Below are positions 1 through 10,411 of a DNA stretch of 64,000 nucleotides, in pieces (position 1 is the stretch's first letter; every line of letters begins with the position of its first letter). The DNA is from Trinickia fusca (GTDB lineage: Bacteria; Pseudomonadota; Gammaproteobacteria; Burkholderiales; Burkholderiaceae): contig NZ_RBZV01000003.1 of the NCBI RefSeq assembly GCF_003628145.1, positions 62,001 to 126,000 on the forward strand, given 5' to 3'. The position numbers were made by a program, and so were the translations under genes. Under the pieces are notes generated by a model, which saw only the letters and a list, made by a program, of their open reading frames with translations, was not told where the DNA came from and did no database searches.

Positions 1-14
1 TCGCGAGCCGCCGC

Positions 15-1067
15 ATGCCGCTTGCCCGCTGGCATGGCGGCGCGCCGAGGCCTTCGCGTGCGTCTTCGCGCGAGCGCGGCTCGGTCGTGCTGTGGTTCCT
101 GCTGATGGTCGCGCTAGTCATGACGTTCGGCGCGTTTGCCATCGACCTGCCGCGCGTGGCGACGGCGCGCAACGAACTCCAGAACGCGGCCGATGCCGCG
201 GCGCTGAGCGGCGCCGCGCAGTTGCTCGCAGGCACGGCTGGCCCCGATTGGACGGATGCCGCCAGTGCGACGAGCGCGGCCGTCTCGCTCAATGCGTCCG
301 ATGGTGCGCAGTTGACTGTCGGCAATGTGCAAACGGGCTTCTGGAACCTGACGGGCAGCCCATCGACGCTCGAAGCAACGACGATTCTGCCCGGGCTCTA
401 CGACGCGCCGGCCGTGCAGGTGACGGTCACGCGCTCGGCGAGCCAGAACGGTGGCGCGATCGCCTTGCTGATGGGTGGCTTTCTCGACGTGCTCACCGCG
501 CCGGGCAGCGCGACGGCCGTTGCGGTGGCGGCTGCACCGTCGACGGTCGATGCGGGCGGGCTCTTTCCGGTCGTCATCGATCAATGCGTGCTGAACGAGT
601 ACTGGGACGCGGAGACAAACGAGCCGATGACCGACCCGTCGACGGGCCTGCCTTACGAATTTCAGATCGGCAACGGCCATACGTACGGCGGCACCTGCAA
701 CGCGGGCCAGTGGACCTCGTTCCTCATCAACGCCAACGACGTGCCGACCGTGCGCGGCCTCATCGCCTCGGGCAATCCGACGCCGCTGTCGATCGGCGAC
801 AGCATCTGGATCGAGCCGGGCGTGAAGACGACGATCTACCGCAGCGTGCCGGTCGGCACGACCGTCGTGGTGCCGGTCGCGACGCAGATCGATACGCATT
901 CCTACGTGCCGATCGTCGCGTTCGCGGCGTTCTATATCGACGGCTCCTACGACGGCAGCAGCAAGTACATCCAGGGGCACTTCGTCGGGGGCTGGCGCAT
1001 TCCCACGCAGGCTTCGGGCGTCGGCCCGAATTACGGCGCGTATGTCGCGCCACGGCTCGCGCTTTAG
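15..1067 (+). CDS. TadG-like Flp pilus-assembly protein
   Basis: A 350-residue protein of the TadE/TadG-like family. These proteins are anchored in the inner membrane by one N-terminal helix and act in assembly of Flp/Tad pili. The sequence shows a basic N-terminus, then a hydrophobic helix at about residues 24-45, then the typical AIDLPRV...RNELQNAADAAALSGA block (residues 42-67) that marks the putative pilus-assembly domain. The rest is a predicted periplasmic region. The ATG at 15 is the first start visible, but the frame stays open to the window edge, so the true start could lie upstream. No other tad gene is visible here, and any partners would lie to the left of the window. Confidence 0.75.
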   Translation: MPLARWHGGAPRPSRASSRERGSVVLWFLLMVALVMTFGAFAIDLPRVATARNELQNAADAAALSGAAQLLAGTAGPDWTDAASATSAAVSLNASDGAQLTVGNVQTGFWNLTGSPSTLEATTILPGLYDAPAVQVTVTRSASQNGGAIALLMGGFLDVLTAPGSATAVAVAAAPSTVDAGGLFPVVIDQCVLNEYWDAETNEPMTDPSTGLPYEFQIGNGHTYGGTCNAGQWTSFLINANDVPTVRGLIASGNPTPLSIGDSIWIEPGVKTTIYRSVPVGTTVVVPVATQIDTHSYVPIVAFAAFYIDGSYDGSSKYIQGHFVGGWRIPTQASGVGPNYGAYVAPRLAL

Positions 1068-1319
1068 CGCGGGACAAGCGTCACTTTCACGCTTTCATAT
1101 TCCTGCCCTGCTGTTTCCTTACGCTTCCTTACGGAAACGCGTCGAAACCCGACGATTGCAAGCGCGGCGTGCCACCCGCCTCAAGTTTCACCGACTTTCT
1201 GCCGTAGTTGACGATGTGGCGCCGTGGCCGCGGGAAGGCGCGCGTTTCGCGCCGGTGCCTCGTTGTTGCGGTACGCATGTTCGATTCCGGCAGAGCTGTA
1301 CAACCCTCTTGAGAATCTG

Positions 1320-3122
1320 ATGATTTCGTCCCTCCGAACCCGCATCCTCATCATCTCCTGCGCGACCGTCGTCGGCGCGCTCGTGCTCTCCGGGGCCGCT
1401 ACGTATGCCACCGTCCGTGCCAACACGATGCAGGCGATCGAGGAGAGCCTCGCCGCCGTCGCGAGCGCCAATACGCTGGCGATCGACAAGTGGGCCGCAG
1501 CCAAGGCCCAGGCCGTTACGGCTGCCGCCGAAACCGTCGAGCACGGCGATCCGCAGGGCTACGTCAAGCAGTTGAGCCGCGCCGACGGCTTTCCGATTAC
1601 GACGGTCGGCTGGACCGACAAGACGTTTTTCTCCACGAGCGGCACGACGCCGAAGGACTACGATCCGACCGCTCGCCCCTGGTACAAGACGGCCGTCGCG
1701 GCCGGCAAGCTCACCGTCACGAAGCCATACGGCGATGCCTCGACGGGCGTACCCTACGTCGCGTTCGCGGCGCCGATGATCCGCAACGGCGAGACGGTCG
1801 GGGCGGTCAGTGGCGCAGTGCCGCTCGACGGCGTGCGCGAAGTCGTGAGCGCCGTGCATCCGACACCTTCGAGCCTCGCATTCGTGGTCTCGCGCGACGG
1901 CCAGGTCATCGCGCACCCCGATGCGAAACTGATCCTCAAGTCCGCCACCGACGTGTCGCCCGAGCTCACGCCGTCGGCGCTGGACTCGCTTGCGCAGGCC
2001 AGCACGCCGATGGAGGTCGAACTCGGCGGCGCGACGAAGCTGCTGAAGGCGCAGGCCGTCAACGGCACCGACTGGTACCTCGTGATCGCGCTCGACAAGG
2101 CCGAAGCGACGGCCGGGCTGCGCAACGTGCTCAAGACGCTCGGCGCCGCCATGCTGTTGATGACGCTGGCAGCGGTCGGCATCGCGGCATGGTTCACCTC
2201 GCACTCGTTCAAGCGGCTCTCGCAGGTACGCGACGCGATGGACACGATCGGCTCGGGCGGCGGCGACCTCACGCATCGCCTGCCCGTGACGGGCAGCGAC
2301 GAAGTCGCGCAGATCAGCGTCTCGTTCAACGCGTTCGTCGACAAGATCAGCTCGGTACTGATCGAGGTGCGCGCCGGCGTCGACAGCATGAAGACGGCCA
2401 CGAGCGAGATCGAGATGGGCAACCGCGATCTGTCGCAGCGCACGGAGACGTCGGCCGGCAACCTGCAGCGTACGTCGGCCGCCCTCACCGAGCTGACGGC
2501 CAGCGTCAAGAATTCGGCCGAAGCGGCGATGCAGGCCACGCGCCTCGCCAACTCGGCCAGCGACGCGGCCGTGCGCGGCGGCGAGGTCGTCACGAGCGCC
2601 GTCGGCACGATGGACGACATCGCCAAAGCCTCGGCGCGCATCACCGAGATCATCGCCGTCATCGACAGCATCGCGTTCCAGACCAACATCCTCGCGCTCA
2701 ACGCCGCCGTCGAAGCGGCGCGCGCGGGCGAAAACGGCCGTGGCTTCGCGGTCGTGGCCGGCGAGGTGCGCACCCTCGCGCAGCGCAGCGCGAGCGCCGC
2801 CCGCGAAGTGAAGGATCTGATTCAGGCGTCGGAGGCCAGCGTGAACGTCGGCGCCGAGCGTGTGCAAGCGGCCGGCGCCGCCATGCACGAGATCGTCGAC
2901 GGCATCCAGCGCGTGAGCCGCATCATCTCCGAGATCGACACCGCGATGAACGAACAGAGCGCCGGCATCAGCCAGATCGATCGCAGCGTCGCCGAGATGG
3001 ACAATGCGACCCAGCAGAACGCAGCGCTCGTCGAGCAGTCGACGGCCGCGTCGTCGACGCTGAACGAGCAGGCCCACGGCCTCTCGGGTGTGGTCGGCAC
3101 GTTCAGGCTGCGCGGGGTGTAG
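1320..3122 (+). CDS. Methyl-accepting chemotaxis protein with periplasmic Cache-type sensor
   Basis: A 600-residue transmembrane chemoreceptor that signals ligand binding to the CheA/CheW complex. It has an N-terminal helix (about residues 7-30), a periplasmic region of about 240 residues with a [11 protein letters not shown] motif typical of dCache domains, a second helix around 275-298, a HAMP domain, and a long cytoplasmic signalling domain. The hairpin tip is clear: [16 protein letters not shown], followed by [12 protein letters not shown]. The protein ends in GTFRL with no CheR-tethering pentapeptide. The start is set at ATG 1320, directly before ISSLRTRI. The frame is open further upstream, but that part does not resemble the family. 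The gene stands alone, as many burkholderial receptors do, so its ligand cannot be told. Amino acids or small carboxylates are common ligands for this domain class. Confidence 0.93.
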   Translation: MISSLRTRILIISCATVVGALVLSGAATYATVRANTMQAIEESLAAVASANTLAIDKWAAAKAQAVTAAAETVEHGDPQGYVKQLSRADGFPITTVGWTDKTFFSTSGTTPKDYDPTARPWYKTAVAAGKLTVTKPYGDASTGVPYVAFAAPMIRNGETVGAVSGAVPLDGVREVVSAVHPTPSSLAFVVSRDGQVIAHPDAKLILKSATDVSPELTPSALDSLAQASTPMEVELGGATKLLKAQAVNGTDWYLVIALDKAEATAGLRNVLKTLGAAMLLMTLAAVGIAAWFTSHSFKRLSQVRDAMDTIGSGGGDLTHRLPVTGSDEVAQISVSFNAFVDKISSVLIEVRAGVDSMKTATSEIEMGNRDLSQRTETSAGNLQRTSAALTELTASVKNSAEAAMQATRLANSASDAAVRGGEVVTSAVGTMDDIAKASARITEIIAVIDSIAFQTNILALNAAVEAARAGENGRGFAVVAGEVRTLAQRSASAAREVKDLIQASEASVNVGAERVQAAGAAMHEIVDGIQRVSRIISEIDTAMNEQSAGISQIDRSVAEMDNATQQNAALVEQSTAASSTLNEQAHGLSGVVGTFRLRGV

Positions 3123-3206
3123 ACGCGAGGTCGTCACAGACTGCAGGTGCGCGCGCGATAGGGAGAACGATGGCGATCGCGCGCGCCGCGCCGCTGGTGA
3201 CCGACG

Positions 3207-3244
3207 AAAAAAAACGGCGAGCCTGCTGCTGGAGGCTCGCCGTT
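3207..3244 (-). terminator. Rho-independent terminator of the efflux operon
   Basis: An 11-bp stem (AACGGCGAGCC / GGCTCGCCGTT) with a 10-base loop at 3213-3244. It lies next to an A-run at 3207-3214, which reads as a U-run on the minus strand. It sits 40 bp past the stop of the outer-membrane gene and closes the minus-strand efflux operon. It may also stop transcription arriving from the chemoreceptor gene. Confidence 0.85.
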
Positions 3245-3283
3245 GCTTTGTCCGCACCCGGGCGGACAAGCGGACAAGAGGCT

Positions 3284-4828
3284 TTAGCTGGCCGACGCGG
3301 CCTTGGCCGGAGCAGCCTTTGAAGCCGAAGCCGGCACCGTTGCTTGCGCCGCCTGGTAGTCGACCGGCGCATCGGCCGGACGCGGCGTCTCGCCCGTATG
3401 TTGCAGCCAGCCGCCGCCCAGCGCGGTGTACAGGTCGACCAGGTTCGCGAGCCGTGCCGCGCGCGCATCGATCAGCAATTGCTGCGCCGAGTACAGGTTC
3501 GTCTGCGCGGTCAGCACCTGGAGATAGCTGTCGACGCCGTTCTGATAGCGCAGTTGCGACAGATCGAGCGTGCGCTGCTGCGCGAACGTGTTGCGCTCGA
3601 GTGCGGCGATCTGCTCGTCGTAGGTGCTACGCGCGGCAAGACCGTCGGCCACTTCGCGGAACGCCGATTGGATCGCCTTCTCATACTTGGCGATCCCGAT
3701 GTTCTTCTGCACGTGCGCGAGATCGAGGTTCGCGAGGTTCTGACCGCCTTCGAAGATCGGCAGCGTGATCTGCGGCGCGAAATTCCAGGTGGCCGAGCCC
3801 GGCTTGAAGAGCCCGTCGAGCGTCAGGCTCGTCGTCCCGCCCGAGCCCGTCAGCGTGATCTTCGGCAGGAACGCCGCGCGCGCCGCGCCGATGTTCGCGT
3901 TGGCCGCCAGCAGCGACGCCTCGGCTTCCATGATGTCGGGACGCCGCGTGAGCAGATCCGAAGGCAAGCCTGCCGGGATATCGGTCAAGAGGCCTTGATC
4001 GTCGAGCGGACGGCCTGTGGGCAGATCGGCCGGCAGCGGTTCGCCGATCAGCAGCACGAGCGCGTTCTCGGCCTGCGCCCGCGCTCTAGCCTGCGCCTGC
4101 TGGTTCGCGCGCGCCGCTTCGAGCACCGTCTCCGCTTGCCGCACATCGAGCTCGGAGCCCGTGCCGTTGTCGAACTTCAGCTTCGTGATGTCGTACGACG
4201 ACTGCGCCGTCTTGAGCGTGTCCTCGGTCACCTTGAGCAGATCGTCGACCGACAGCATCTGCAGGTATTGATCGGCGACCTGCGACACGAGCGCAATCTC
4301 CGCCGCCTTGCGCGCCTGCGCGGTCGACAGATATTGCTCCAGCGCCTGGTCCTTCAGGCTGCGCACGCGGCCCCAGAAGTCGAGTTCCCACGAGGCTTCG
4401 AGCCCGACCGTGTACTGCTCCGAAATCGTCTGACCGAACTGCGAGAAGTCCTTCGGCGTGCGCGTTACGCTCTTGCCGCCCTTCGCATCGATCGCGGGGA
4501 ACAGCTCGGCGCGTGCGATGCGGTACTGCGCGCGCGCCTGATCGACGTTGAGCACCGCGACGCGCAAGTCGCGGTTGTTGGCGAGCGCGATCTCGATGAT
4601 GCGCTGCAGGCGCGGATCGGCGAAGAATTCGCGCCAGCCGATGTCGGCCGCCGCTTGGCCGTGCGCGCTCGCGGCACCCGACGCGGTCGGTTGCGTGGCG
4701 TACACGCCCGAGCTCGGGAACGTCGCCGCGACAGGCGCGGCCGGGCGCTCGTAGTGCGGCTGCAGCGTGCAGCCGGCAGAGAACAACGTCACGGCCACGG
4801 CAATCAAAGAATGTTTTCGCATCTGCAT
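3284..4828 (-). CDS. oprB: Outer-membrane efflux lipoprotein of an RND pump (OprB of BpeAB-OprB type)
   Basis: A 514-residue outer-membrane channel of the TolC-like NodT family that exports drugs taken up by the BpeA-BpeB complex. A lipoprotein signal is visible (SLIAVAVTLFSAGC), so the mature protein should be lipid-anchored at that cysteine. Two repeated outer-membrane efflux domains follow. The C-terminal 30 residues are Ala/Pro/Lys-rich. The ATG at 4828 is chosen because AAGGA lies about 8 bases upstream and the codon begins one base after the bpeB stop, which suggests translational coupling. A second ATG two codons later is possible. The symbol follows the burkholderial BpeAB-OprB system by synteny; the related AmrAB-OprA system is the main alternative. 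Confidence 0.9.
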   Translation of the reverse strand: MQMRKHSLIAVAVTLFSAGCTLQPHYERPAAPVAATFPSSGVYATQPTASGAASAHGQAAADIGWREFFADPRLQRIIEIALANNRDLRVAVLNVDQARAQYRIARAELFPAIDAKGGKSVTRTPKDFSQFGQTISEQYTVGLEASWELDFWGRVRSLKDQALEQYLSTAQARKAAEIALVSQVADQYLQMLSVDDLLKVTEDTLKTAQSSYDITKLKFDNGTGSELDVRQAETVLEAARANQQAQARARAQAENALVLLIGEPLPADLPTGRPLDDQGLLTDIPAGLPSDLLTRRPDIMEAEASLLAANANIGAARAAFLPKITLTGSGGTTSLTLDGLFKPGSATWNFAPQITLPIFEGGQNLANLDLAHVQKNIGIAKYEKAIQSAFREVADGLAARSTYDEQIAALERNTFAQQRTLDLSQLRYQNGVDSYLQVLTAQTNLYSAQQLLIDARAARLANLVDLYTALGGGWLQHTGETPRPADAPVDYQAAQATVPASASKAAPAKAASAS

Positions 4829-4829
4829 A

Positions 4830-7800
4830 TCACTGTCCTTCGTTGCTCTGGCCGTTGTCATTGCCACCCGCATGCGATTGTGCGTGGTGATGCGCCTCGG
4901 CACGCGCCGCCGCGGTGTCCGCATCCTCCGTCTCGCCCGCGAACTTCGCGCGAATCACGACGAAGAACATCGGAATGAAGAAGATCGCGAGGAAGGTCGC
5001 CGTCAACATGCCGCCGATCACGCCGGTCCCGATCGCGTGCTGGCTCGCCGAGCCCGCGCCGTTGCTGATCGCAAGCGGCAGCACGCCGAGAATGAACGCC
5101 AGCGACGTCATCAGGATCGGACGCAGCCGCAGCCGTGCCGCTTCCATCGCCGCCTCGACGGGACCTATGCCTTCCTTCTGTTGCAGATCGCGTGCGAACT
5201 CGACGATCAGAATCGCGTTCTTCGCCGACAAGCCCACCGTCGTCAACAGACCGACCTGGAAGAACACGTCGTTCTCGAGCCCGCGCAGCGTCGCGGCCAG
5301 GAGTGCGCCGATCACGCCGAGCGGCACGACCATGATGACCGAGAACGGAATCGACCAGCTCTCGTACAACGCGGCCAGGCACAGGAACACGACCAGAATC
5401 GACACGCCGTACAGGATCGGGGCCTGCGAACCGGACTGGATTTCCTGCAACGACAAGCCCGTCCACGAGTAGCCGATGCCGGCCGGCAGCTTGGCCGCGA
5501 TGCGTTCCATCGCCTGCATCGCCTGGCCCGTACTCTTGCCGGCTGCGGCGGCGCCCTGGATTTCGATCGACGACACACCGTTATAGCGTTCTAGCTTCGG
5601 CGAACCGTAAGTCCAGTGACCCGTCGCGAACGCGCCGAACGGCACCATCCCGCCCGATGCATTACGCACGTACCACACGTTCAGGTCTTCGGGCTTCATG
5701 CGGAAAGGCGCATCGGCCTGCACGTACACCTTCTTGATCCGGTTGTCGGTATCGAGGAAGTTGTTCACGTACTGTGACGCCCATGCGATCGAGAACGTCT
5801 GGTCGATCGCCTGCGGCGTGACGCCAAGTGCCGAGGCCTTCTCGCGGTCGATATCGACCTTGAACTGCGGCGTGTCGTTCAGGCCGTTCGGACGCACGAG
5901 CGCGAGAATCGGGTCCTTCGCGGCCATGCCGAGCAGCTGATTCCGGGCCGCCATCAGCGTGTCGTGGCCGAGACCCGCGTTGTCGGTCAGCTCGAAGTCG
6001 AAGCCCGATGCGGTGCCGAGTTCAGGGATCGACGGCGGGTTGAACGGAATCACCATCGCGTCCTTATAACGCGAGTAGTGCATGAACATGCGCTTGATGA
6101 TCGCCTGCACCTTCTGATCCGCGTGCTGGCGCTGTGCATAGTCCTTCAGCCTGACGAACACGAGGCCCGAGTTCTGGCCGCGGCCCGCGAAACTGAAGCC
6201 GTTCACTGTGAACACCGATTCGACGAGGCCTTTCTCCTGCGAGAGCAGATAGTTGTTGATGTTCTGAAGCGTGCGCTCCGTCGTCTCCTGCGTCGAGCCC
6301 GTCGGCGTCTGCACGATCGCGAACATCACGCCCTGGTCTTCGTCGGGCAGGAACGACTTCGGCATCCGCACGAACAGCAGCCCGACCCCCGCGATCACCG
6401 CGATATAGATCAGCAGCCAGCGGCCCGAGCGGCGAATCACGTGGTGCACGCCGGAATGGTACTTGTCGCGGCTCGCATTGAACGTGCGATTGAACCAGCC
6501 GAAGAAGCCCGTCGTCGCTTCGTGATGGCCCGGCTCGAGCGGCTTGAGAATCGTCGCGCACAGGGCGGGCGTCAGGATCAGCGCCACGAGCACCGACAGC
6601 ACCATCGCCGACACGATCGTCAGTGAAAACTGCCGATAGATCGCGCCGACCGAACCGCTCGACATCGCCACCGGCACGAACACGGCCGACAGCACGAGCG
6701 CCACGCCGACCAGTGCCCCCGTGATCTGCCCCATCGCCTTACGCGTCGCCTCGCGTGGCGAGAGTCCCTCCTCGCTCATCACGCGCTCGACGTTCTCGAC
6801 CACCACGATCGCATCGTCGACGAGCAAGCCGATCGCGAGCACGAGCCCGAACATCGACAGCACGTTGATCGAGAAACCGACTGCATTCATGATCGCGAAC
6901 GTACCGAGCAGCACCACCGGCACCGCGATCGTCGGGATCAATGTCGCGCGCAGGTTCTGCAGGAACAGATACATCACGAGGAACACGAGCACGATGCCTT
7001 CGAGCAGCGTCTTGATCACGTCCTCGATCGACAGCCGCACGAACGGCGTCGTGTCGTACGGGTACTTCACGACGAGGCCGTGCGGGAAGTACTTCGACAG
7101 CTCGTCGATCTTCGTGCGCACTTCCTTCGCCGTTTGCAGCGCGTTCGCGCCCGTGGCGAGCTGAATGCCCATGCCGGCGGCCGGAGCACCGTTGTAATGC
7201 GTGTCGAAGTTGTACGTCTCGCCGCCGAGCTCGATGCGCGCGACGTCCTTGATGCGCACCTGCGAGCCGTCCGGGTTCACCTTCAACAGCACGTCGCCGA
7301 AGTCGGCCGGCGTGCGCAGCAGCGTCTGCTCGGTGATCGTCGCCTGCAGCATCTGCCCCGGCACCGACGGCGTGCCGCCGAGCTGACCGCCCGCGATCTG
7401 CACGTTCTGCTGTAGCAGCGCCGTGGACACGTCGGCCGGCGTCAGGTTGAAGTTCGTGAGCTTGTGCGGATCGAGCCAGATACGCATCGCATACTGCGTG
7501 CCGAACAGCGTGACGGTGCCGACGCCGTCGAGACGGCTGATCGGATCCTGGATGTTCGATGCGACGTAGTTCGCCAGATCGTTGCGTTTCATGCTGCCGT
7601 CTTCGGACACGAACGCGAGAATGAGCAGGAAGCTGCTGCTCGATTTCGTCACCTTCGTGCCGAGCTGCTGCACGACGGTCGGCAGCAGCGGCGTGGCCAG
7701 CGACAGCTTGTTCTGCACCTGCACCTGCGCGATGTCGGGGTTCGTGCCGGCCGCGAACGTCAGCGTGATCGTGGCCGTGCCCGAGTCATCGCTCGTCGAC

Positions 7801-8036
7801 GACAGATACAGCAAGTGATCGAGACCGCTCATCTGCTGCTCGATCACCTGCGTCACCGTGTTTTCGACGGTCTTGGCCGACGCGCCCGGATAGCTTGCGC
7901 TGATCTGGATCGACGGCGGCGCGATCGTCGGATACTGCGCGATCGGCAAATTGAAGATCGATGCGACGCCGGCAAGCATCAGAACGATCGCGATCACCCA
8001 CGCAAAGATCGGGCGATCGATAAAAAACTTAGACAT
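4830..8036 (-). CDS. bpeB: RND multidrug efflux transporter, HAE1 family (BpeB-like)
   Basis: A 1068-residue inner-membrane proton/drug antiporter, a close size match to AcrB (1049). It begins [17 protein letters not shown], the family's canonical N-terminus. It carries the paired aspartates of the proton relay in [15 protein letters not shown] and the matching lysine in [16 protein letters not shown]. Two large periplasmic loops and twelve membrane helices are expected. The C-terminus is His/Asp/Gly-rich. The gene is 18 bp downstream of bpeA and directly abuts oprB, so the three form one operon. In the family this pump exports macrolides, aminoglycosides, fluoroquinolones and, in B. pseudomallei, is linked to quorum-sensing signal export. 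The substrate range here is inferred only. Confidence 0.95.
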   Translation of the reverse strand: MSKFFIDRPIFAWVIAIVLMLAGVASIFNLPIAQYPTIAPPSIQISASYPGASAKTVENTVTQVIEQQMSGLDHLLYLSSTSDDSGTATITLTFAAGTNPDIAQVQVQNKLSLATPLLPTVVQQLGTKVTKSSSSFLLILAFVSEDGSMKRNDLANYVASNIQDPISRLDGVGTVTLFGTQYAMRIWLDPHKLTNFNLTPADVSTALLQQNVQIAGGQLGGTPSVPGQMLQATITEQTLLRTPADFGDVLLKVNPDGSQVRIKDVARIELGGETYNFDTHYNGAPAAGMGIQLATGANALQTAKEVRTKIDELSKYFPHGLVVKYPYDTTPFVRLSIEDVIKTLLEGIVLVFLVMYLFLQNLRATLIPTIAVPVVLLGTFAIMNAVGFSINVLSMFGLVLAIGLLVDDAIVVVENVERVMSEEGLSPREATRKAMGQITGALVGVALVLSAVFVPVAMSSGSVGAIYRQFSLTIVSAMVLSVLVALILTPALCATILKPLEPGHHEATTGFFGWFNRTFNASRDKYHSGVHHVIRRSGRWLLIYIAVIAGVGLLFVRMPKSFLPDEDQGVMFAIVQTPTGSTQETTERTLQNINNYLLSQEKGLVESVFTVNGFSFAGRGQNSGLVFVRLKDYAQRQHADQKVQAIIKRMFMHYSRYKDAMVIPFNPPSIPELGTASGFDFELTDNAGLGHDTLMAARNQLLGMAAKDPILALVRPNGLNDTPQFKVDIDREKASALGVTPQAIDQTFSIAWASQYVNNFLDTDNRIKKVYVQADAPFRMKPEDLNVWYVRNASGGMVPFGAFATGHWTYGSPKLERYNGVSSIEIQGAAAAGKSTGQAMQAMERIAAKLPAGIGYSWTGLSLQEIQSGSQAPILYGVSILVVFLCLAALYESWSIPFSVIMVVPLGVIGALLAATLRGLENDVFFQVGLLTTVGLSAKNAILIVEFARDLQQKEGIGPVEAAMEAARLRLRPILMTSLAFILGVLPLAISNGAGSASQHAIGTGVIGGMLTATFLAIFFIPMFFVVIRAKFAGETEDADTAAARAEAHHHAQSHAGGNDNGQSNEGQ

Positions 8037-8054
8037 AAGAGCGAACTCCCTGAA

Positions 8055-9245
8055 TTACGCGCCCGAAGCCGCCTGCGGGGCGGCACTGCTCGTGGCGGTC
8101 GCGGCCGCGGGAAGCTGGGCAGGTACCGCCTTCACCGTCATGCCCGGACGCGCCTTCTCCGTGCCCTGCACGATCACGCGATCGCCAGGCTGCAAGCCGC
8201 TGTCGACCACCCAGTCCGCGCCCAGCATGCCCGTGGTCACGATCGTGCGCGGCGCAACCTTGCCGTCAGCGCCGACGACGAGCGCGATCGCCTCACCCTT
8301 CTGGTTGTGCGTCACGCCGATCTGCGGCACCAGCATCGCGCGTTCGTTCACGCCTTCCTCGATGTGCGCGCGCACGAACATGCCCGGCAGCAGCACGCGG
8401 TTCGGGTTCGGGAAGATCGCGCGCACGGTGACCGAGCCCGTCGTTTGGTCGACGGTCACATCGGAGAACTGCAGCTTGCCCGTCAACGGGTACGGCCGGC
8501 CGTCTTCGAGGATCAGCGTGACCTTCGCCGCGCCGGCGCCGCTCGTCTTCAGGCGGCCTTCCTGCATGTCGCGGCGCAGCTTCAGGCCGTCGAGGCTCGA
8601 TTGCGTGAGGTCGACATAGACCGGGTCGAGCTGCTGGATCGTGTCCATCAGCGTGGCCTGCCCCGCCTGCACATAGGCGCCCGGTGTCACTTGCGACACG
8701 CCCGTGCGACCGCTGATCGGCGCAACGACGTCGGTGTAGCCGACATTGATCTGCGCCGTATCGACAGCGGCACGGCCCGAGGCGACATCGGCCTCGGCCT
8801 GCCCTTGCGCGGCCACGGCGTTGTCGTAGTCCTGCTTGCTGACCGCATTGGCGGCCACCAGGACCTTGTAGCGATTGGCCTGCGCGGTGGTCGTCGCGAG
8901 GTTGGCCTGCGCCTTCGCGAGCGCAGCCTTGGCGCTGTTGAGCGCCGCGATGTAGGGCGCCGGATCGATCTTGTACAGGCGTTGGCCTGCCTTCACTTCG
9001 CTGCCTTCGATGAAGTCACGGCGCTGCACGATGCCGTCCACGCGTGCACGCACTTGCGCGACGAGGAAGGCGTTCGTGCGGCCCGGCAGTTCGGTGACCA
9101 CCGGCACAGCGCTCGTCTGTACGGTATAGACGCCGACTTCGGGCGTCTGTTGTGGCGGCGCCGATTGCTTGGGCCCGCACGCCGTAAGGATCACGGCAGC
9201 CATCGCGACGCTGATTAGGCGAAAGGGAACCGGTTCGACACGCAT
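8055..9245 (-). CDS. bpeA: RND efflux periplasmic adaptor lipoprotein (BpeA-like)
   Basis: A 396-residue membrane-fusion protein that bridges the RND pump and the outer-membrane channel. The start at 9245 has AGAGG about 8 bases upstream and opens a lipoprotein signal peptide ending in ILTAC. The HlyD-like layout is clear: a biotinyl-lipoyl half-motif with VRARVDGIVQRRDF, a coiled-coil hairpin rich in Ala/Lys/Gln, and the second half with DVVAPISGRTG. An Ala/Pro-rich tail closes the protein. The frame stays open upstream to 9374, but the extra residues do not resemble the family and would hide the signal peptide. It is the first gene of the operon, transcribed from a promoter overlapped by the AcrR-like operator. 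Confidence 0.93.
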   Translation of the reverse strand: MRVEPVPFRLISVAMAAVILTACGPKQSAPPQQTPEVGVYTVQTSAVPVVTELPGRTNAFLVAQVRARVDGIVQRRDFIEGSEVKAGQRLYKIDPAPYIAALNSAKAALAKAQANLATTTAQANRYKVLVAANAVSKQDYDNAVAAQGQAEADVASGRAAVDTAQINVGYTDVVAPISGRTGVSQVTPGAYVQAGQATLMDTIQQLDPVYVDLTQSSLDGLKLRRDMQEGRLKTSGAGAAKVTLILEDGRPYPLTGKLQFSDVTVDQTTGSVTVRAIFPNPNRVLLPGMFVRAHIEEGVNERAMLVPQIGVTHNQKGEAIALVVGADGKVAPRTIVTTGMLGADWVVDSGLQPGDRVIVQGTEKARPGMTVKAVPAQLPAAATATSSAAPQAASGA

Positions 9246-9504
9246 GGAGCGACCTCTGGACAATGACTGGGAACAAATGAGCCCGCGGCGCCTCACCCCA
9301 AGAGGCGCGCGGTGCGACTCGCGTCGCGGAACACTTGATGAATACGACAGGCGCTTGCCTGGCAGCACGACCAAAGGCTCGCCGTGCCGAAAGATCTGCG
9401 CGATGGCGCCCGCCTTAGATGAGGCTTGTTGCAGGCGCGCGAACGACAGTGACGGATATTACCGGGAATTGCGCGAACACCCTTGTCTCGTCGGACAGGA
9501 TTGT

Positions 9505-9510
9505 ATTATA
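9505..9510 (-). promoter_or_regulatory. Probable -10 box of the bpeA promoter
   Basis: A perfect TATAAT on the minus strand, two bases of which overlap the operator. The upstream -35 element is poor: GCTTTT with a 17-bp spacer, or TTTTAC with 15 bp. The transcript would have a leader of about 250 bases before bpeA. Apart from this promoter, the operator and possible bpeR promoter elements, nothing else was recognised in the 412-bp space between bpeA and bpeR (9246-9657). Confidence 0.5.
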
Positions 9511-9528
9511 CATTCATGATTGTATGTA
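9509..9528. promoter_or_regulatory. AcrR/BpeR-like operator
   Basis: The sequence TACATTCATGATTGTATGTA is an imperfect palindrome. It closely matches the known E. coli AcrR operator, a 24-bp palindrome with outer TACATACA/TGTATGTA arms. It lies between the divergent bpeA and bpeR genes and overlaps the -10 box of bpeA. Binding by the TetR-family product of the neighbouring gene would block bpeAB-oprB transcription. Confidence 0.7.
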
Positions 9529-9657
9529 AAAGCATATAATTACCGGATATGTCGGACGAGGACAAGAATCGCCTCCCGACGTGGCGGGCCGGCAAGCAAA
9601 CCGGACGCACGCCATGCGCAATGCGGTCAGGTAGGCCTGTCAGGGGAAGGAGAAACG

Positions 9658-10317
9658 GTGGTCAGACGAACCAAGGAAGAAGCGCTCGCTACGCGCAACC
9701 GCATACTCGATGCGGCGGAGCAGGTTTTTTACGACAAGGGCGTCTCGCGCACGTCGCTGGCCGACATCGCGGCCCACGCGGGCGTCACGCGCGGCGCCAT
9801 CTACTGGCATTTCGCGAACAAGGGCGACCTGTTCACGGCGATGTTCGACCGCGTGCTGCTACCGCTCGACGAGCTGACCCGGCCGGCTGAGGGCGAACAA
9901 GATCCCGATCCGCTCGGGCGGCTCACGCAGGCGCTCAAGTGGTGCCTGCATATGGCAGCTAGCGATCCGCGCAGGCGCCGCGCGTTCGACATCCTGTTTC
10001 TCAAGTGCGAGTTCGTCGAAGAGATGGGGCCCGTCAAGGCGCGTCATCAAGCGAGCATGGAAGAAGGCATCAGCAAGATGGAAACCGGGCTGACGAATGC
10101 GGTGGCGCTGGGGCAGTTGCCGGCGGACCTCGATACGCGCCGCGGCGCGCTGTTTCTACACGCGTTCATCGGCGGTTGCCTGCGCGACAGCCTGCTGCTG
10201 GCCCCTGGCCTCGCGTTCGGATCGCACACCGAGGCGTTCGTCGACGCGTGCCTCGATATGCTGCGCACGAGCCCGGCCCTGCGTCGCCCGACCAGCGCCG
10301 CGAACACACGGGCTTGA
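9658..10317 (+). CDS. bpeR: TetR/AcrR-family repressor of the efflux operon (BpeR-like)
   Basis: A 219-residue TetR-type regulator. The N-terminal HTH is textbook: RNRILDAAEQVFYDKGVSRT followed by SLADIAAHAGVTRGAIYWHF and NKGDLF. The C-terminal half is an AcrR-like ligand-binding domain. A GTG start at 9658 is chosen because the strong site GGGGAAGGAG lies 5 bases upstream and the product then begins MVRRTKEEA, as AcrR homologues do. The earlier ATG at 9520 lies inside the operator and is an unlikely start. It is divergent from bpeAB-oprB and very likely represses it, with relief by pump substrates. Confidence 0.9.
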   Translation: MVRRTKEEALATRNRILDAAEQVFYDKGVSRTSLADIAAHAGVTRGAIYWHFANKGDLFTAMFDRVLLPLDELTRPAEGEQDPDPLGRLTQALKWCLHMAASDPRRRRAFDILFLKCEFVEEMGPVKARHQASMEEGISKMETGLTNAVALGQLPADLDTRRGALFLHAFIGGCLRDSLLLAPGLAFGSHTEAFVDACLDMLRTSPALRRPTSAANTRA

Positions 10318-10353
10318 GGCCGGTTTTATGCCGGGTTGAACCGGGCTCGAGAC

Positions 10354-10386
10354 GGACAAGGCCCGCGCGGCGGCATAGCCTTGTCC
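10354..10386. terminator. Hairpin between convergent genes
   Basis: A 9-bp perfect inverted repeat (GGACAAGGC / GCCTTGTCC) with a 15-base loop, in the 94-bp gap between the converging bpeR and hydrolase genes. There is no U-run, so termination here would be weak or assisted. The position suits a shared terminator. Confidence 0.45.
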
Positions 10387-10411
10387 TGTCCGACGGCGAC
10401 CCGGCGCGCCG

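Noticed and set aside
1188-3269. Long minus-strand open frame opposite the chemoreceptor gene
   Set aside because: Arg/His/Asp-rich, no family motifs, exactly antisense to a certain gene. It is a typical shadow frame in high-GC DNA.
7464-9218. Long plus-strand open frame opposite bpeA/bpeB
   Set aside because: Spans the junction of two certain minus-strand genes and has shadow composition.
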